Of a DNA stretch of 44,452 nt, positions 24,509-33,790 are shown piece by piece. The stretch lies in NCBI GenBank assembly GCA_023150775.1, contig JAKLKE010000001.1, positions 79,388 to 123,839 on the forward strand. The letters run 5' to 3'. Under the pieces are notes generated by a model. The model did no database searches and was not told where the DNA came from. It worked only from the letters and a program-made list of their open reading frames with translations. Made by a program: the position numbers and the translations under genes. This stretch comes from Myxococcota bacterium (GTDB taxonomy: Bacteria; Myxococcota_A; UBA796; CAJQPC01). Within the stretch, counting starts at the first letter, position 1; every line of letters starts with the position of its first letter.

Positions 24509-25486
24509 CTACCAGATCCCGTACTTCTGGCGGTAGCTTTGGTGCTCGGCGGCGTTGCGGCTGGGGTGCAAGACGCCGTCTTTGTCGTGCAGGTAGTACC
24601 AGTACTCGCTCACCACGGGGTTCATCGCCGCCTGCAGCGAGTCGGCGTTGGGGTTGCCGATGGGGGTCGGCGGCAAGCCCGGGCGCAGGCGGGTGTTGTA
24701 GGGGTCGTCCGGATCCCGCAGGCGCTTGAGGAAGGCGTCGCGGTCGTTCCACTCGGCCAAGGTGTAGCGGCTGGTGGCGTCCACGCCGAGGTTCCACTGG
24801 CTGTCGATACGTTTCCACAAGATGCCCGCGACCAAGGGGCGGTTCGCCGGGGTGGGCTCCTCCCGCTCCAGCATCGAGGCCATGATCACGACCTCGTAGA
24901 GCGTGCGGGCGCCGAGGTTAGGCGTCGGACCCAGGCGCTCGGTGAAGGTGTCGAGCTGGCGCTGGATGAAGACCTCGACGGAGAACTTCAGCGGATCGAC
25001 CATGTAGGTCTCGGGGTAGAGCAGGCCCTCTAGGCTGCTCAACTCACCGAGGCCCTCGGGCAGCTTGAACCGGCCCGGCTCTCCGGCGGCGCGGGCGTAG
25101 GCCCCGGCCTCAATCCAGCCGCGCTCGGTCAAGGCCGCGTCGATCTCGCGGATACGCCAGCCCTCGACGATGGTGAAGGGCTCGTCGTTGGGCAAGGGCG
25201 CGCCGCAGAGCGTCTCCATCAGCTCGGGCAGGGCCATCGCCGGGCTCACCTTAAAGCGCCCGGCCTTGAGGCAGCCGCCGGAGCCGCTGCGCTTGAGCCA
25301 GAGCCGCCACGTCCACTCCGAGTCCACGAGGCCCGCCTGCACCAAGGCCGTGGCGAGGCCCTTCGCCGTCGATCCAGGCGGCACCTCAAAGACGCGGGGC
25401 TCGGCGTCGGCGGGGTTCATGGGGGTGTTGGCCTTGTCGTCGATGACAAAGCAGCCGAGGGGGGCGAAGGCGAAGGCGAGGAGCAT
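24509..25486 (-). CDS. mltG: Endolytic murein transglycosylase MltG (lipoprotein form)
   Basis: A 325-residue YceG/MltG protein. The family motif EGLLYPETY is at about 153-161, and the catalytic Glu is Glu207 in ASMLEREE, equivalent to the active Glu of E. coli MltG. The C-terminal LRPGLPPTPIGNP motif is intact. MltG cuts nascent peptidoglycan strands at the inner membrane and so sets glycan length. Unlike E. coli MltG, which has a membrane helix, this one starts with a lipoprotein-type signal (APLGC, Cys12), so it is probably lipid-anchored. It converges on the NTPase-like gene (12 bp) and is divergent from the flavoprotein. Confidence 0.93.
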   Translation of the reverse strand: MLLAFAFAPLGCFVIDDKANTPMNPADAEPRVFEVPPGSTAKGLATALVQAGLVDSEWTWRLWLKRSGSGGCLKAGRFKVSPAMALPELMETLCGAPLPNDEPFTIVEGWRIREIDAALTERGWIEAGAYARAAGEPGRFKLPEGLGELSSLEGLLYPETYMVDPLKFSVEVFIQRQLDTFTERLGPTPNLGARTLYEVVIMASMLEREEPTPANRPLVAGILWKRIDSQWNLGVDATSRYTLAEWNDRDAFLKRLRDPDDPYNTRLRPGLPPTPIGNPNADSLQAAMNPVVSEYWYYLHDKDGVLHPSRNAAEHQSYRQKYGIW

Positions 25487-25557
25487 GGCGCGATCGGTAA
25501 CCTGCCGCTTGTTTGCGCGCTCTTGACACGAATCTCACAAAGCCGCATCCTCTCGGA

Positions 25558-27144
25558 ATGCTCCGCCTCCTATGGGCCTTCGCCGCCTGCGCCGATCCCC
25601 CGACGCCGAACGACGATCGTGTCGCTGAGAGCGTCATGACGTTCAACCTCGACTCCGGTGAGACCGGCGCCGACTCCGGTGACTCCGGCCACACCGGCGA
25701 CTCCGGCGACACGAGCCCGCCGGATCTCCCCGCCCTCTCCGTCGATCTCTTGGTGATCGGCGCGGGCCCCGCGGGGCTCAGCGCGGCCTGGGCGGCGCAG
25801 GAGGCCGGGGCCACGGTCTTGGTCTTGGAGCGTGAGGAGCGCGCCGGGGGATCGGGCTGGTACGCCTCGAACTTCTTCGCCGCCGGGACCCGGTACCAGG
25901 CCGACATCGGCGTCCCCGACAGCCCCGCCCAGGCCCTCGCCGAGTGGCAAGCCTTCACCGAGGGCGGCGACCCCAACGACCCCTGGGTGATCGCCCTCGC
26001 AGAAGGCTCAGCGGCCGTCGTTGAGGGCCTCGTAGACGTCTGGGGGGTGAGCTTTGACGGCGTCAAGTCCGACATCACCATGGGCCCCACACCCCGGCAG
26101 CACCACCTCACCGTCGATGGCGCGGGCCCCGTCGGCCCCCTGGTGGACGCCAACGCTGAGGTCACCTGGCTCAACACCGAGGCCGAGGCCTTGGTCACCG
26201 AGGGCGACCGGGTGATCGGCGCGCGGTTTTTAGACCTCAACACCGGGGAGCGGGGCTGGGTGGAGGCCAAGGCCACCTTGGTCGCCACGGGCGGCTTCTC
26301 CCGGGACATTGACCGTGTGCTCGACGACCGGCCGGAGCTGGAGGGCTGCACGATCGTGTTTGAGTCCGCGCCCCACTCCAAGGGCCTCGGCCTGGACCTC
26401 GTCGAGGTCGTCGGGGCCGCGACCACCCTGCGCGGTGACCACGGCATCTACGTTCACTCGATCCTCGATCCCCGGCCCGGCTTTGAGGGGGAGGCGCTCT
26501 GGCTCTTGGGCCTGCAGCAGGCGGTCATCGTGAACCTCAACGGCGAGCGGGTGATCAACGAGCAAGAGATTCAGGGCTTCCAGATGGTCGATGCGCTCAT
26601 CGCCGCCCCCGACAAGCGGCTGTTGGCGATCCTCCCCCCGGCGATGGTGCAAGGTTCGTTGGGTCTGATGCCCATGTACAACGTCGGCGAAGACGGCGAC
26701 AAGGACTTCACCATCGACGAGCTGATCAACATGGGCGTCGCCGCACGGTTTGAGGACCTGGCGAGCCTCGCCGCCGCGCTCGGCCTGCCCGAGGACAGCC
26801 TCACCACGACGATGACCCGCTACGAGGAGCAGGTCGCCGCCCGGCGTGACGACGACTACGGCAAAGACCGCGCCTACCTCACGAGCTTCTCCGGCGGCCC
26901 GTACCACGTCGTCGAGCTGCTCCCGGGCACGGCCAAGAGCTTCGGCGGCCTCGCCTTGGACCCTGAAGGCCGGGTGCTCGGCGTGAGCGGCGAGGCCATC
27001 CCTGGGCTCTGGGCCGCGGGAGAGGTCGCCGGCATGTTGGGCACGGCGGCCATCGGCGAGGGCCTGGGCGGGACGATCACCGCCGTCTACTTCACGGGCC
27101 AGCGCGTCGGCGCCAACGCCGCCGCCGAGGCGCTCCACGAATGA
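25558..27144 (+). CDS. FAD-dependent oxidoreductase with lipoprotein-type signal (fumarate reductase flavoprotein family)
   Basis: The frame is open from 25513, but the ATG at 25558 begins a short hydrophobic signal with a lipobox-like AFAAC (Cys11), giving 528 residues. A Gly/Asp/Ser/Thr linker (about 32-55) follows. Residues 62-520 are a FAD_binding_2 flavoprotein: GAGPAG (68-73), LVLEREERAGGSG, a mid-domain GG near ATGGF, and the C-terminal GEVAGMLGTAAIGEGLGG that closes the FAD site. The family includes fumarate reductase, succinate dehydrogenase and ketosteroid dehydrogenases; the substrate cannot be read from sequence. No heme or FMN-binding domain is fused. A TTGACA at 25523 might belong to its promoter, but no good -10 follows. 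Confidence 0.85.
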   Translation: MLRLLWAFAACADPPTPNDDRVAESVMTFNLDSGETGADSGDSGHTGDSGDTSPPDLPALSVDLLVIGAGPAGLSAAWAAQEAGATVLVLEREERAGGSGWYASNFFAAGTRYQADIGVPDSPAQALAEWQAFTEGGDPNDPWVIALAEGSAAVVEGLVDVWGVSFDGVKSDITMGPTPRQHHLTVDGAGPVGPLVDANAEVTWLNTEAEALVTEGDRVIGARFLDLNTGERGWVEAKATLVATGGFSRDIDRVLDDRPELEGCTIVFESAPHSKGLGLDLVEVVGAATTLRGDHGIYVHSILDPRPGFEGEALWLLGLQQAVIVNLNGERVINEQEIQGFQMVDALIAAPDKRLLAILPPAMVQGSLGLMPMYNVGEDGDKDFTIDELINMGVAARFEDLASLAAALGLPEDSLTTTMTRYEEQVAARRDDDYGKDRAYLTSFSGGPYHVVELLPGTAKSFGGLALDPEGRVLGVSGEAIPGLWAAGEVAGMLGTAAIGEGLGGTITAVYFTGQRVGANAAAEALHE

Positions 27145-27193
27145 GTCCCTGGGTGCTATCCTCTTCGACGACCCCAGCCTGGAGCACCAGGAC

Positions 27194-28348
27194 GTGCGCC
27201 TGAACCCTCTGCTCAGCCAGCTCCGCACCTACCCCCAGGTCGCCTTGGACCAAAAAAAGCGGGAGGTGCAGCGCGCCGGACGCGCGCTCTACGATCTCGG
27301 CACCGGGGATCCGCTGGAGCCTACGCCACCCTGGATCCGCGACGCGATCCGCGGCGCCGTGCCCGAGATCTCCCAGTACCCCACGGTGCGCGGCTCCTTG
27401 GCCCTGCGCCAGGCCATCGCCGGGTACATGGCGCGGCGTTTTGACCTCCGCCTCGATCCTGAGACCGAGATCCTCCCCACCTCGGGCAGCAAAGAGGCGA
27501 TCTTCCACCTGCCGCTGTTGGTGATCGACCCTCGGGCCGAGGATCGCCTCGTGATCGTCCCCGATCCCGGCTACCCCGTCTACGCCCGAGGCGCGCTGTT
27601 CGCCGGGGGTGAGCCCTGCTACGATCGCCTCATCGACGACTTCGTGCAGCGCCCCTGGGAGCTCCCCACCGACGTGCTGCGCCGGGCGCGGATGATGTTC
27701 ATCAACACGCCCCACAACCCCTCGGGCGCGGTGACGCCGCGGGAGGCCCTCGCCCGCACCTGGGAGGTCTGCCGCGATCACGACATCTTGCTCGTGAACG
27801 ACGAGTGTTACGCCGACGTGTACGCTGAGCAGCCGCCGCCCTCGCTCTTGGAGGTCGGCACGAAGGGCGCCTTGGTCGTGCACTCCTTGAGCAAACGCTC
27901 AGGCATGACCGGCTACCGCTCGGGCTTCGTCGCCGGGGACGTTGAGGCCGTGCGCGCCTTCGCCGAGCTTCGTGTGAACCTCGGCGTGGCCCCCCAAGAC
28001 ATCGTCAACGAGGGCGCCACCGTGGCCTGGGCCGACGACGCCCACGCCGCCGAGCGCCGGTCGCTCCTCGCCGAGAAGAAGCGGGTGTTCACCGCGCTCT
28101 TTGAGGAGTTGGGCCTCACCTTGGTCGCGTCCCAGGCCTCGTTGTACCTGTGGTTTAAGCCGCCGCCGGGCTTAGACGACGAACAATACGCGCTCAAGCT
28201 CCTCGACGTCGGCATCGTCGTCTCGCCGGGTCGGTACTTCGGCGTCACCGACGCGGGCAACGGTTATGTTCGCGCGGCGATGGTCCCCCCGCTCAGCCAG
28301 TGCCGCGAGGCCGCGGCGCTCTGGCGAGAGGTTCACCGGACCCTGTAG
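27194..28348 (+). CDS. dapC: Aminotransferase, probably N-succinyldiaminopimelate transaminase
   Basis: A 384-residue class I/II aminotransferase. The PLP lysine is Lys234 in SLSKRSGMTGYRSG; the family motif NTPHNPSG (171-178) and the Asp/Tyr pair NDECYADVY (202-210) are present. Position decides the assignment: dapD follows after 24 bp and dapE overlaps dapD. DapC transfers an amino group from glutamate to N-succinyl-2-amino-6-oxopimelate in the succinylase route to meso-diaminopimelate and lysine. The start is GTG at 27194. The upstream flavoprotein ends 49 bp before and may be separate. Confidence 0.9.
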   Translation: MRLNPLLSQLRTYPQVALDQKKREVQRAGRALYDLGTGDPLEPTPPWIRDAIRGAVPEISQYPTVRGSLALRQAIAGYMARRFDLRLDPETEILPTSGSKEAIFHLPLLVIDPRAEDRLVIVPDPGYPVYARGALFAGGEPCYDRLIDDFVQRPWELPTDVLRRARMMFINTPHNPSGAVTPREALARTWEVCRDHDILLVNDECYADVYAEQPPPSLLEVGTKGALVVHSLSKRSGMTGYRSGFVAGDVEAVRAFAELRVNLGVAPQDIVNEGATVAWADDAHAAERRSLLAEKKRVFTALFEELGLTLVASQASLYLWFKPPPGLDDEQYALKLLDVGIVVSPGRYFGVTDAGNGYVRAAMVPPLSQCREAAALWREVHRTL

Positions 28349-28372
28349 ACCTGAGCCGATGGCGGAGACGAC

Positions 28373-29182
28373 GTGACAGAGCTGAGCGAGCGGGTGCAGG
28401 CGGCCTATGCGGGGTCGCTGAGTCGTGAGGACGGTTGGGCGGCGACCCAAGAGGCCATGGCGCTTCTGGACCGCGGCCAGATCCGCGTGGCGGAGAAGGG
28501 CGAGGCCGGCTGGATCGTGCATGAGTGGGTCAAACAGGCCGTGCTCTTGTGGTTCCGCTACGCCGAGATGGTCGTTCACGACCTGCCGCCGTTCCAGTTC
28601 TACGACAAGGTGCCCCTCAAACGAGACCTCGCCGCCCAAGGGGTGCGGGTGGTGCCGCCGGGCACGGTGCGCTATGGCGCCTACCTGGAGCGCGGCTGCG
28701 TGGTGATGCCCGGCTACGTGAACGTCGGGGCCTACGTCGGCGCGGGCACGATGGTCGACACCTGGGCCACGGTCGGCTCTTGCGCGCAGATCGGCAAGAA
28801 CGTGCACCTCAGCGGCGGCGTGGGCATCGGCGGCGTGCTGGAGCCCCTCTCCGCCCGCCCGGTGATCATCGAGGACGGCTGCTTCATCGGCTCCCGGGCC
28901 ATCGTCGTCGAGGGCGTGATCGTCGAAGAAGAGGCGGTTCTGGGGGCGAACGTCGTGCTCACCGCGTCTACGCCCATCCTCGACGTGACCGGCCCCCAAG
29001 AGGTCGAGTATCGGGGCCGGGTGCCCGCGCGCTCCGTCGTCATCCCCGGCACCCGCGCCAAACGGTTCCCGGCGGGGGAATACCACACGCCCTGCGCCTT
29101 GATTATCGGCCAGCGTAAGGCGAGCACCGACAAGAAGACCTCCCTGAACGAGGTGCTGCGTGAGCACGCCGTCTCCGTCTAG
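28373..29182 (+). CDS. dapD: Tetrahydrodipicolinate N-succinyltransferase
   Basis: A 269-residue trimeric left-handed beta-helix acyltransferase. Hexapeptide repeats run through GAYVGAGTMVDTWATVGSCAQIG and IIEDGCFIGSRAIVVEGVIV (about 118-195), with the DapD phrase LSGGVGIGGVLEP. It uses succinyl-CoA to acylate tetrahydrodipicolinate, the first step of the succinylase branch. The start is GTG at 28373. The 3' end overlaps the start of dapE by 23 bp, so the two are translationally coupled. Confidence 0.95.
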   Translation: MTELSERVQAAYAGSLSREDGWAATQEAMALLDRGQIRVAEKGEAGWIVHEWVKQAVLLWFRYAEMVVHDLPPFQFYDKVPLKRDLAAQGVRVVPPGTVRYGAYLERGCVVMPGYVNVGAYVGAGTMVDTWATVGSCAQIGKNVHLSGGVGIGGVLEPLSARPVIIEDGCFIGSRAIVVEGVIVEEEAVLGANVVLTASTPILDVTGPQEVEYRGRVPARSVVIPGTRAKRFPAGEYHTPCALIIGQRKASTDKKTSLNEVLREHAVSV

Positions 29183-30263
29183 CCCGCCGCCTGTTGAGAC
29201 CGTCGAGGCCCGCCTCGACGCGTTGTGCTGGGAGCTCGTGCAGCTCCCCTCGGTGATCACCGAAGAGGCCGCGCTCTGCGATGAGCTGGAGCTGCGCGCC
29301 CGGCTTCTGGAGCGGGTGGAGGTCGAGCGCATCGGCAACTCCATCGTCTGCCGTGGCCCCCGCAGAGATCGCCCGCTCATCAGCCTCTTCGGCCACATCG
29401 ACACCGTGCCGCCCAACGCCGGCAGCGGCCCCGCCCGCCGCGAAGGTGACCGCCTGTACGGCCTCGGCGCCTCGGACATGAAGGGCGGCATCGCCGTGAT
29501 GTGGGCGCTGATGGAGCGCCTCGACCTGGACGCCCTACCCTTCGATCTGGCGTGGGTTTATTACGATCAAGAGGAGGGTCCGTACACAAACAACGGGCTC
29601 GGCCCCGTGCTCGACCGGGTGTTGTGGCTGCGGGAGACGGCCTTGGCCTTCTGCCTGGAGCCTTCAGACAACGCCGTGCAGGTCGGCGCCGTGGGCACCC
29701 TGCACGCCGAGCTGACCTTTCTGGGCAAAGCCGCCCACTCCGCCCGGCCTTGGCAGGGTGGGAACGCCATCCACAAGGCCGGGGCCGTGCTGCTGGAGCT
29801 CGCCGGGCGGCCTCCGGTGGCGGTGGACTGCGGCGGCTTCTGTTTCCGTGAGGTGATGTCGGTGACCATGGCCCAAGGCGGCCGGGCGCGGAACGTCATC
29901 CCCGACCGCTTCGTCTTGAACCTCAACTACCGCTTCGCCCCGGGCAAGAGCGTCGAGGACGCCCAGCGCGACGTGTTGGCCCTCGTCGGGGGCCGCGCTG
30001 AGGTCGACTTCACCGACCTCTGCCCCTCAGGCCGGGTGGTGACGAACAACCCCTTGCTGCAGCGCTTCGTGGCGCTCACCGGGGCCGCGGTCACGGCGAA
30101 GCAAGCCTGGACGGACGTGGCCCGCTTGGGCGCCGTCGGCATCGACGCCGTGAACTTTGGGCCGGGCCTCACCTCCCAGGCGCACCAGCGCGACGAGTTT
30201 GTCGAGCTGCCCCTGCTGCACCAGGGCTACGGCATGTTCCACCGCTTCTTGACCGGCGGTTGA
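29160..30263 (+). CDS. dapE: Succinyl-diaminopimelate desuccinylase
   Basis: A 367-residue M20-family metallo-hydrolase. Zinc ligands and catalytic residues are visible: His79 in FGHIDTVP, Asp106 in GASDMKGG, and Glu138/Glu139 in YYDQEEG; the lid-domain phrase AAHSARPWQGGNAI is also present. It removes succinate from N-succinyl-LL-diaminopimelate. The form with SDMKGG and DQEEG is closer to the actinobacterial-type DapE than to the E. coli enzyme. The start is GTG at 29160 inside dapD. Confidence 0.93.
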   Translation: MSTPSPSSPPPVETVEARLDALCWELVQLPSVITEEAALCDELELRARLLERVEVERIGNSIVCRGPRRDRPLISLFGHIDTVPPNAGSGPARREGDRLYGLGASDMKGGIAVMWALMERLDLDALPFDLAWVYYDQEEGPYTNNGLGPVLDRVLWLRETALAFCLEPSDNAVQVGAVGTLHAELTFLGKAAHSARPWQGGNAIHKAGAVLLELAGRPPVAVDCGGFCFREVMSVTMAQGGRARNVIPDRFVLNLNYRFAPGKSVEDAQRDVLALVGGRAEVDFTDLCPSGRVVTNNPLLQRFVALTGAAVTAKQAWTDVARLGAVGIDAVNFGPGLTSQAHQRDEFVELPLLHQGYGMFHRFLTGG

Positions 30264-30269
30264 GCCCCG

Positions 30270-31787
30270 TTGCGCCTGCGGCTCGCCGTGGCCTGCGCGT
30301 TGTTGGTGGCCGTCGCCGCGACGCGGCCCCCCGTGCTCGACGAGGAGGTCTACCTCAACATCGCCGCCCAGCTCCAAGGCCACCCCTGGCGGCCTTACGA
30401 CTGGTGGCGGCCGATGCAGCCCTGGGGTGACGAGCCCGCCCCTGACGCCTTCCTCTTCGCCCACCCGCCTCTGCACCTGCTCTGGGTGAGCCTGTGGACG
30501 GCCCTGCTGCCGTGGGGGCCCGCCCTGCGCCTCGCCGTGGCGACGCCCTTCGCCTTGCTCTTGGGCGTCGCCGCCGGAGACCTGCTCCGCCGGGAGAGCC
30601 CCCGGGCCCAGCGCGGAGCCTGGCTGTGGCTCGTGAGCCCGATCCTGTGGTTGGCGCTGCAGTCGGGGCTGATGATCGACCTCGGCGTCGTGGCCTTGTC
30701 TACCGCCGCCCTCGCCGCCAGCCTTCGAGCGCGGGAGGCCCCGGATCGCCCGGGCTGGGAGTGGGCTGAAGGTGGGTTGTTGGCCTTGGCCTGCCTCTGG
30801 AAGTACCCGGCGTTGATCCTCGTCTTTGTGCTCAGCCTCGACGCCCTCCGATCCGGGCGGCGGCCCGGGCGGGCGATCTTCAGCTTTGGCCTGATCTTCG
30901 GCGGCGTGCAGCTCGGCCTCGCGGCGCTGTACGGGGCGCCTCACCTGCTCCATGTGCTCTCCGAGGCCGCCCAGATCAGCCGGGGGCCGCTCCTGGGCCG
31001 GGCCATCGGCGCCGTCGCCCGGCTCGGCGTGGCCTTGAGCCCGATCCTCCTCCTCACCCTGGGCCTGCGGGGAAAGATCGCCGTGATCACCCTCAGCGTG
31101 CCTTTGACCCTGATCGCCTTACAAAACGGGGCCTACACCCTCGTCGATCACGGCCTGATGGCGCTCTTCTTGATCGGGGGCCTGAGCGCCCTCGGCCTGG
31201 GGATCGTCGCCCTCACCCAGCCGGGGCGATCTTGGCTCTATGGCGCCTGGGCCCTCGCCGTCGTGATCGGGGTGATCGTCGGCCACAACTACGCCAGCGG
31301 GCGCTACCTGCTCCCGGCGGTCTTGCCTTTGGCGATCTTGGGCGCCGAGCGGCTCTCGCGCCGCGCGCTGATCCTCGGCGTTCTCCCTTGGTTCGCCCTC
31401 GCTGGGGCCAGCTCCGTCGCCGAGCAGCGCCAAGCCCAAGCCGCCGTGAACGTCGTGGCCCAGCTCACCGCCGCCGAGCCGACGCCGGGCCTGTTCACCG
31501 GCGAGTGGACCGCGCGCTGGGCCCTCTCCCGCGCCGGCTGGCGCTTCGTGAGCCCCGGCGCGGCCTTGCCCCCCGGCGCCCTCTACGCTGAGCCCCTTCA
31601 CTCCTCCCCCGCCGCTCGCCCGCCGGGCCTCGTGCCCGTCGCCGTGTTTGAGAGCCCAGACCGCTTCCCCCTGCGCATCAACGACCCCGAGCGCGGCGTC
31701 GGCCTGCACGCCGAGACCTTAGGCGCCTTGCCCCTCGGCCTCGGCCTTGGCCCGCTGGAGCGCCTCACGCTCTATGAGGCCCCATGA
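30270..31787 (+). CDS. Polytopic membrane protein, GT-C glycosyltransferase-like (ArnT/PMT type)
   Basis: A 505-residue protein with about 10-11 membrane helices and a soluble C-terminal tail (about 395-505). The first loop carries LDEEVYLNIAAQ (about 23-34), matching the acidic loop motif of GT-C enzymes such as ArnT and protein O-mannosyltransferases, which use lipid-phosphate sugars outside the membrane. No other family signature is clear, so substrate and acceptor are unknown. The start is TTG, six bases after dapE. Its stop overlaps the rhomboid start as ATGA. Confidence 0.7.
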   Translation: MRLRLAVACALLVAVAATRPPVLDEEVYLNIAAQLQGHPWRPYDWWRPMQPWGDEPAPDAFLFAHPPLHLLWVSLWTALLPWGPALRLAVATPFALLLGVAAGDLLRRESPRAQRGAWLWLVSPILWLALQSGLMIDLGVVALSTAALAASLRAREAPDRPGWEWAEGGLLALACLWKYPALILVFVLSLDALRSGRRPGRAIFSFGLIFGGVQLGLAALYGAPHLLHVLSEAAQISRGPLLGRAIGAVARLGVALSPILLLTLGLRGKIAVITLSVPLTLIALQNGAYTLVDHGLMALFLIGGLSALGLGIVALTQPGRSWLYGAWALAVVIGVIVGHNYASGRYLLPAVLPLAILGAERLSRRALILGVLPWFALAGASSVAEQRQAQAAVNVVAQLTAAEPTPGLFTGEWTARWALSRAGWRFVSPGAALPPGALYAEPLHSSPAARPPGLVPVAVFESPDRFPLRINDPERGVGLHAETLGALPLGLGLGPLERLTLYEAP

Positions 31788-32584
31788 GCCGCCCCCCGCC
31801 GCCGCCGTCGTTTGAGGCCGTCTTGCTGCATCGCAGCATGACCCAGCGGGCGGTGGAGGATCGGTTCTGGTCCTTTGATCGGGCCCTGCCCCCGGCGACG
31901 ACGGCCTTGATCGTGCTCTGCCTCGCGCCGATGGCCCTGCTCTACGCCATCGAGCGCCCCTGGGAGAGCGGCGGCCTCGGCGGTGTACTAGGATATTCGC
32001 CCTCCACCCAGGCCTTACGCGGGATGGGCGGTCGGGTGACCGCGCTCGTGGCCCAAGGGCAGACCTGGCGCCTCGTCTCGGGGATCTTCCTACACGGCGG
32101 GCTCTTGCACCTCCTGCTCAACGTCTTGGGCGTCTTCGGCCTGGGGCGGCTGGCCGAGGCGATCTGGGGGCCGGGGCGCACGATCCTCTTGTTCACCTTG
32201 GGCGGGCTCGGCGGGGCGGTGGCCTCGCAGCTCGCCGGGGTGCCACGATCCGTAGGCGCGTCGGGGGCGATCTTCGGCCTCATGGGCGCCTTGTGGGCCT
32301 TCGGCCTGCTCCAGCGGGCCTCATTGCCGCACACCCTGGGGGTGGTCCTGCGCCGGGGCGTGGGCGGGGCGATCCTGCTGAACTTCGCCCTGGGGATCAC
32401 CCTGTGGATCATTGTGGACAACTTCGCCCACCTCGGCGGCTTGATCGTGGGGATCGTGATCGCGCCGTTCTTGCAGAGCCGCACCTTGCCTTGGGAGCGC
32501 CCGAACCCCACGCTCGGCCTGCTCGCGGGGCTCACCGGCGGGTTGATCATCGCCTGGGGCCTCATCGGCGCGCTGAGCCGGTGA
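31784..32584 (+). CDS. Rhomboid-family intramembrane serine protease
   Basis: A 266-residue protein with about six to seven membrane helices. The catalytic dyad is visible: Ser160 in GASGAIFG and His216 in NFAHLGGL; the HxxxN motif (His109 to Asn113) is also present. Rhomboids cleave helices of membrane proteins within the bilayer. It overlaps the GT-C-like gene by four bases (ATGA) and so is translationally coupled. A cytosolic N-terminus of about 35 residues precedes the first helix. It converges on comF. Confidence 0.9.
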   Translation: MSRPPPPPSFEAVLLHRSMTQRAVEDRFWSFDRALPPATTALIVLCLAPMALLYAIERPWESGGLGGVLGYSPSTQALRGMGGRVTALVAQGQTWRLVSGIFLHGGLLHLLLNVLGVFGLGRLAEAIWGPGRTILLFTLGGLGGAVASQLAGVPRSVGASGAIFGLMGALWAFGLLQRASLPHTLGVVLRRGVGGAILLNFALGITLWIIVDNFAHLGGLIVGIVIAPFLQSRTLPWERPNPTLGLLAGLTGGLIIAWGLIGALSR

Positions 32585-32601
32585 CCGACGCGTGAGGGGG
32601 A

Positions 32602-33243
32602 TCACCGCGCTGAGGCCGCGGCGAGCAGGTGAACCTCCTTCGCCCCGGCGCAGAGCAGCTCACGCGCACAAGAGGCCGCCGTGCTGCCCGTGGTGATCAC
32701 GTCGTCGATGAGCAGCACCCGCCCCTCCACCAGGGGCCCCCGGGCGTCGAAGGCCGCCGCCAAGTTCTCGCGGCGGGCCTCGGCGTCTAGCCCCGCCTGG
32801 GCCTGGCCCCCCTGGCGGCGTAAGGCGTGGCGCAGCGGCACATTCAGGGCCCTCGCGACGGCGGCGGCCAAGATCGCCGTGGGCATAAACCCACGCTTGA
32901 GGCTGGCGGAGAGGCGCTGGGGCACGGGCACCACCACGTCGAGGCGCGGCAGGCGACCCCGGCTGGCCTCGGCCATCACCTCGGCGAGGCCCTGGAGCGC
33001 CGCCTCATCTTGGCCATACTTGCCCCGGCGGATCGCCGCGCCGACGGGGCCGCCGTAGCTCGCGTACACCCAGGCCCCCCGCAGAGGATCCGGCGGGTTG
33101 GCGAGCGGGAAGAGGCCCTTGGGCAGCCCGGCGGCGCAGGCGGCGCACCACGGCGCGGGCTCCTCCACCCGACGAGGGCCCTCACAGGCCGCGCAGCGGG
33201 TGGGCAGCACAAGATCGACCAGCGCGCTGAGGATCGGCAGCAT
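32602..33243 (-). CDS. comF: ComF-family phosphoribosyltransferase-like protein
   Basis: A 213-residue protein. Two CxxC pairs (Cys17/Cys20 and Cys33/Cys36) form the N-terminal zinc ribbon of ComF. The C-terminal half is a type I phosphoribosyltransferase fold with the PRPP loop VLLIDDVITTGST (about 184-196) and the family phrase VVPVPQRLSASLKRGF. ComF homologs are needed for DNA uptake in naturally competent bacteria; other competence genes are not in the window. The downstream rsfS starts about 500 bp away on the same strand, but comF lies after rsfS in transcription order and may be read through from it. Confidence 0.9.
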   Translation of the reverse strand: MLPILSALVDLVLPTRCAACEGPRRVEEPAPWCAACAAGLPKGLFPLANPPDPLRGAWVYASYGGPVGAAIRRGKYGQDEAALQGLAEVMAEASRGRLPRLDVVVPVPQRLSASLKRGFMPTAILAAAVARALNVPLRHALRRQGGQAQAGLDAEARRENLAAAFDARGPLVEGRVLLIDDVITTGSTAASCARELLCAGAKEVHLLAAASAR

Positions 33244-33324
33244 GGCGGGCTCCGAAGGAGGACTCCGCCATTAACTCACAAGGAGCAGCCTGAAAATCCG
33301 CGTACCCGCATAATCAACGTCGAT

Positions 33325-33750
33325 TTACGCGGGGATCTCAGCGGGCGGCGGCGCCTCGACCCGGGTGCGCCGGGCGTCACCCCAGAGGCCGTCGAGGTCG
33401 TAGTGGTCGCGGAGCTCACGATCAAAGACGTGCATGATCACGTCACCAAAATCGACGAGGATCCAGCGGGCGGAGCTTAACCCCTCCACTGAGCGGGCTT
33501 TGACGCCGAGGTCGCTCGCGGCCATGTCCATGCAGTGCTGGGCGATGGCGCGGACCTGGCGGCTGTTGGTGCCGCTGCAGATGACGAAGTAGTCGCAGTA
33601 GTTGACAAGTCGCTCGACATCGAGGATGACGACGTTCTCGGCCTTCTTCTCAAGGCTGAGCGTGCTGAGCGCGCGCACGATCTCTTCGGACGTGATGGCC
33701 GCCTCCAAGGGGCGTGAAGGGACAGAGAGGCGCCGCAAAGACGCCCGCAC
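33325..33750 (-). CDS. rsfS: Ribosome silencing factor RsfS (Iojap)
   Basis: A 141-residue RsfS/DUF143 protein. The core runs from ENVVILDVERLVNYCDYFVICSGTNSRQVRAIA to GDVIMHVFDRELRDHYDLDGLWGDA. RsfS binds ribosomal protein L14 and blocks joining of the subunits when nutrients are low. The GTG at 33750 gives about 17 residues more than usual before the conserved region and has no strong RBS, so the true start may be slightly downstream. It closes an operon with obgE, rpmA and rplU. Confidence 0.93.
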   Translation of the reverse strand: MRASLRRLSVPSRPLEAAITSEEIVRALSTLSLEKKAENVVILDVERLVNYCDYFVICSGTNSRQVRAIAQHCMDMAASDLGVKARSVEGLSSARWILVDFGDVIMHVFDRELRDHYDLDGLWGDARRTRVEAPPPAEIPA

Positions 33751-33790
33751 CCCAATAACCCGATCTCGCGCGCGCGCTCACGCGGGATGA

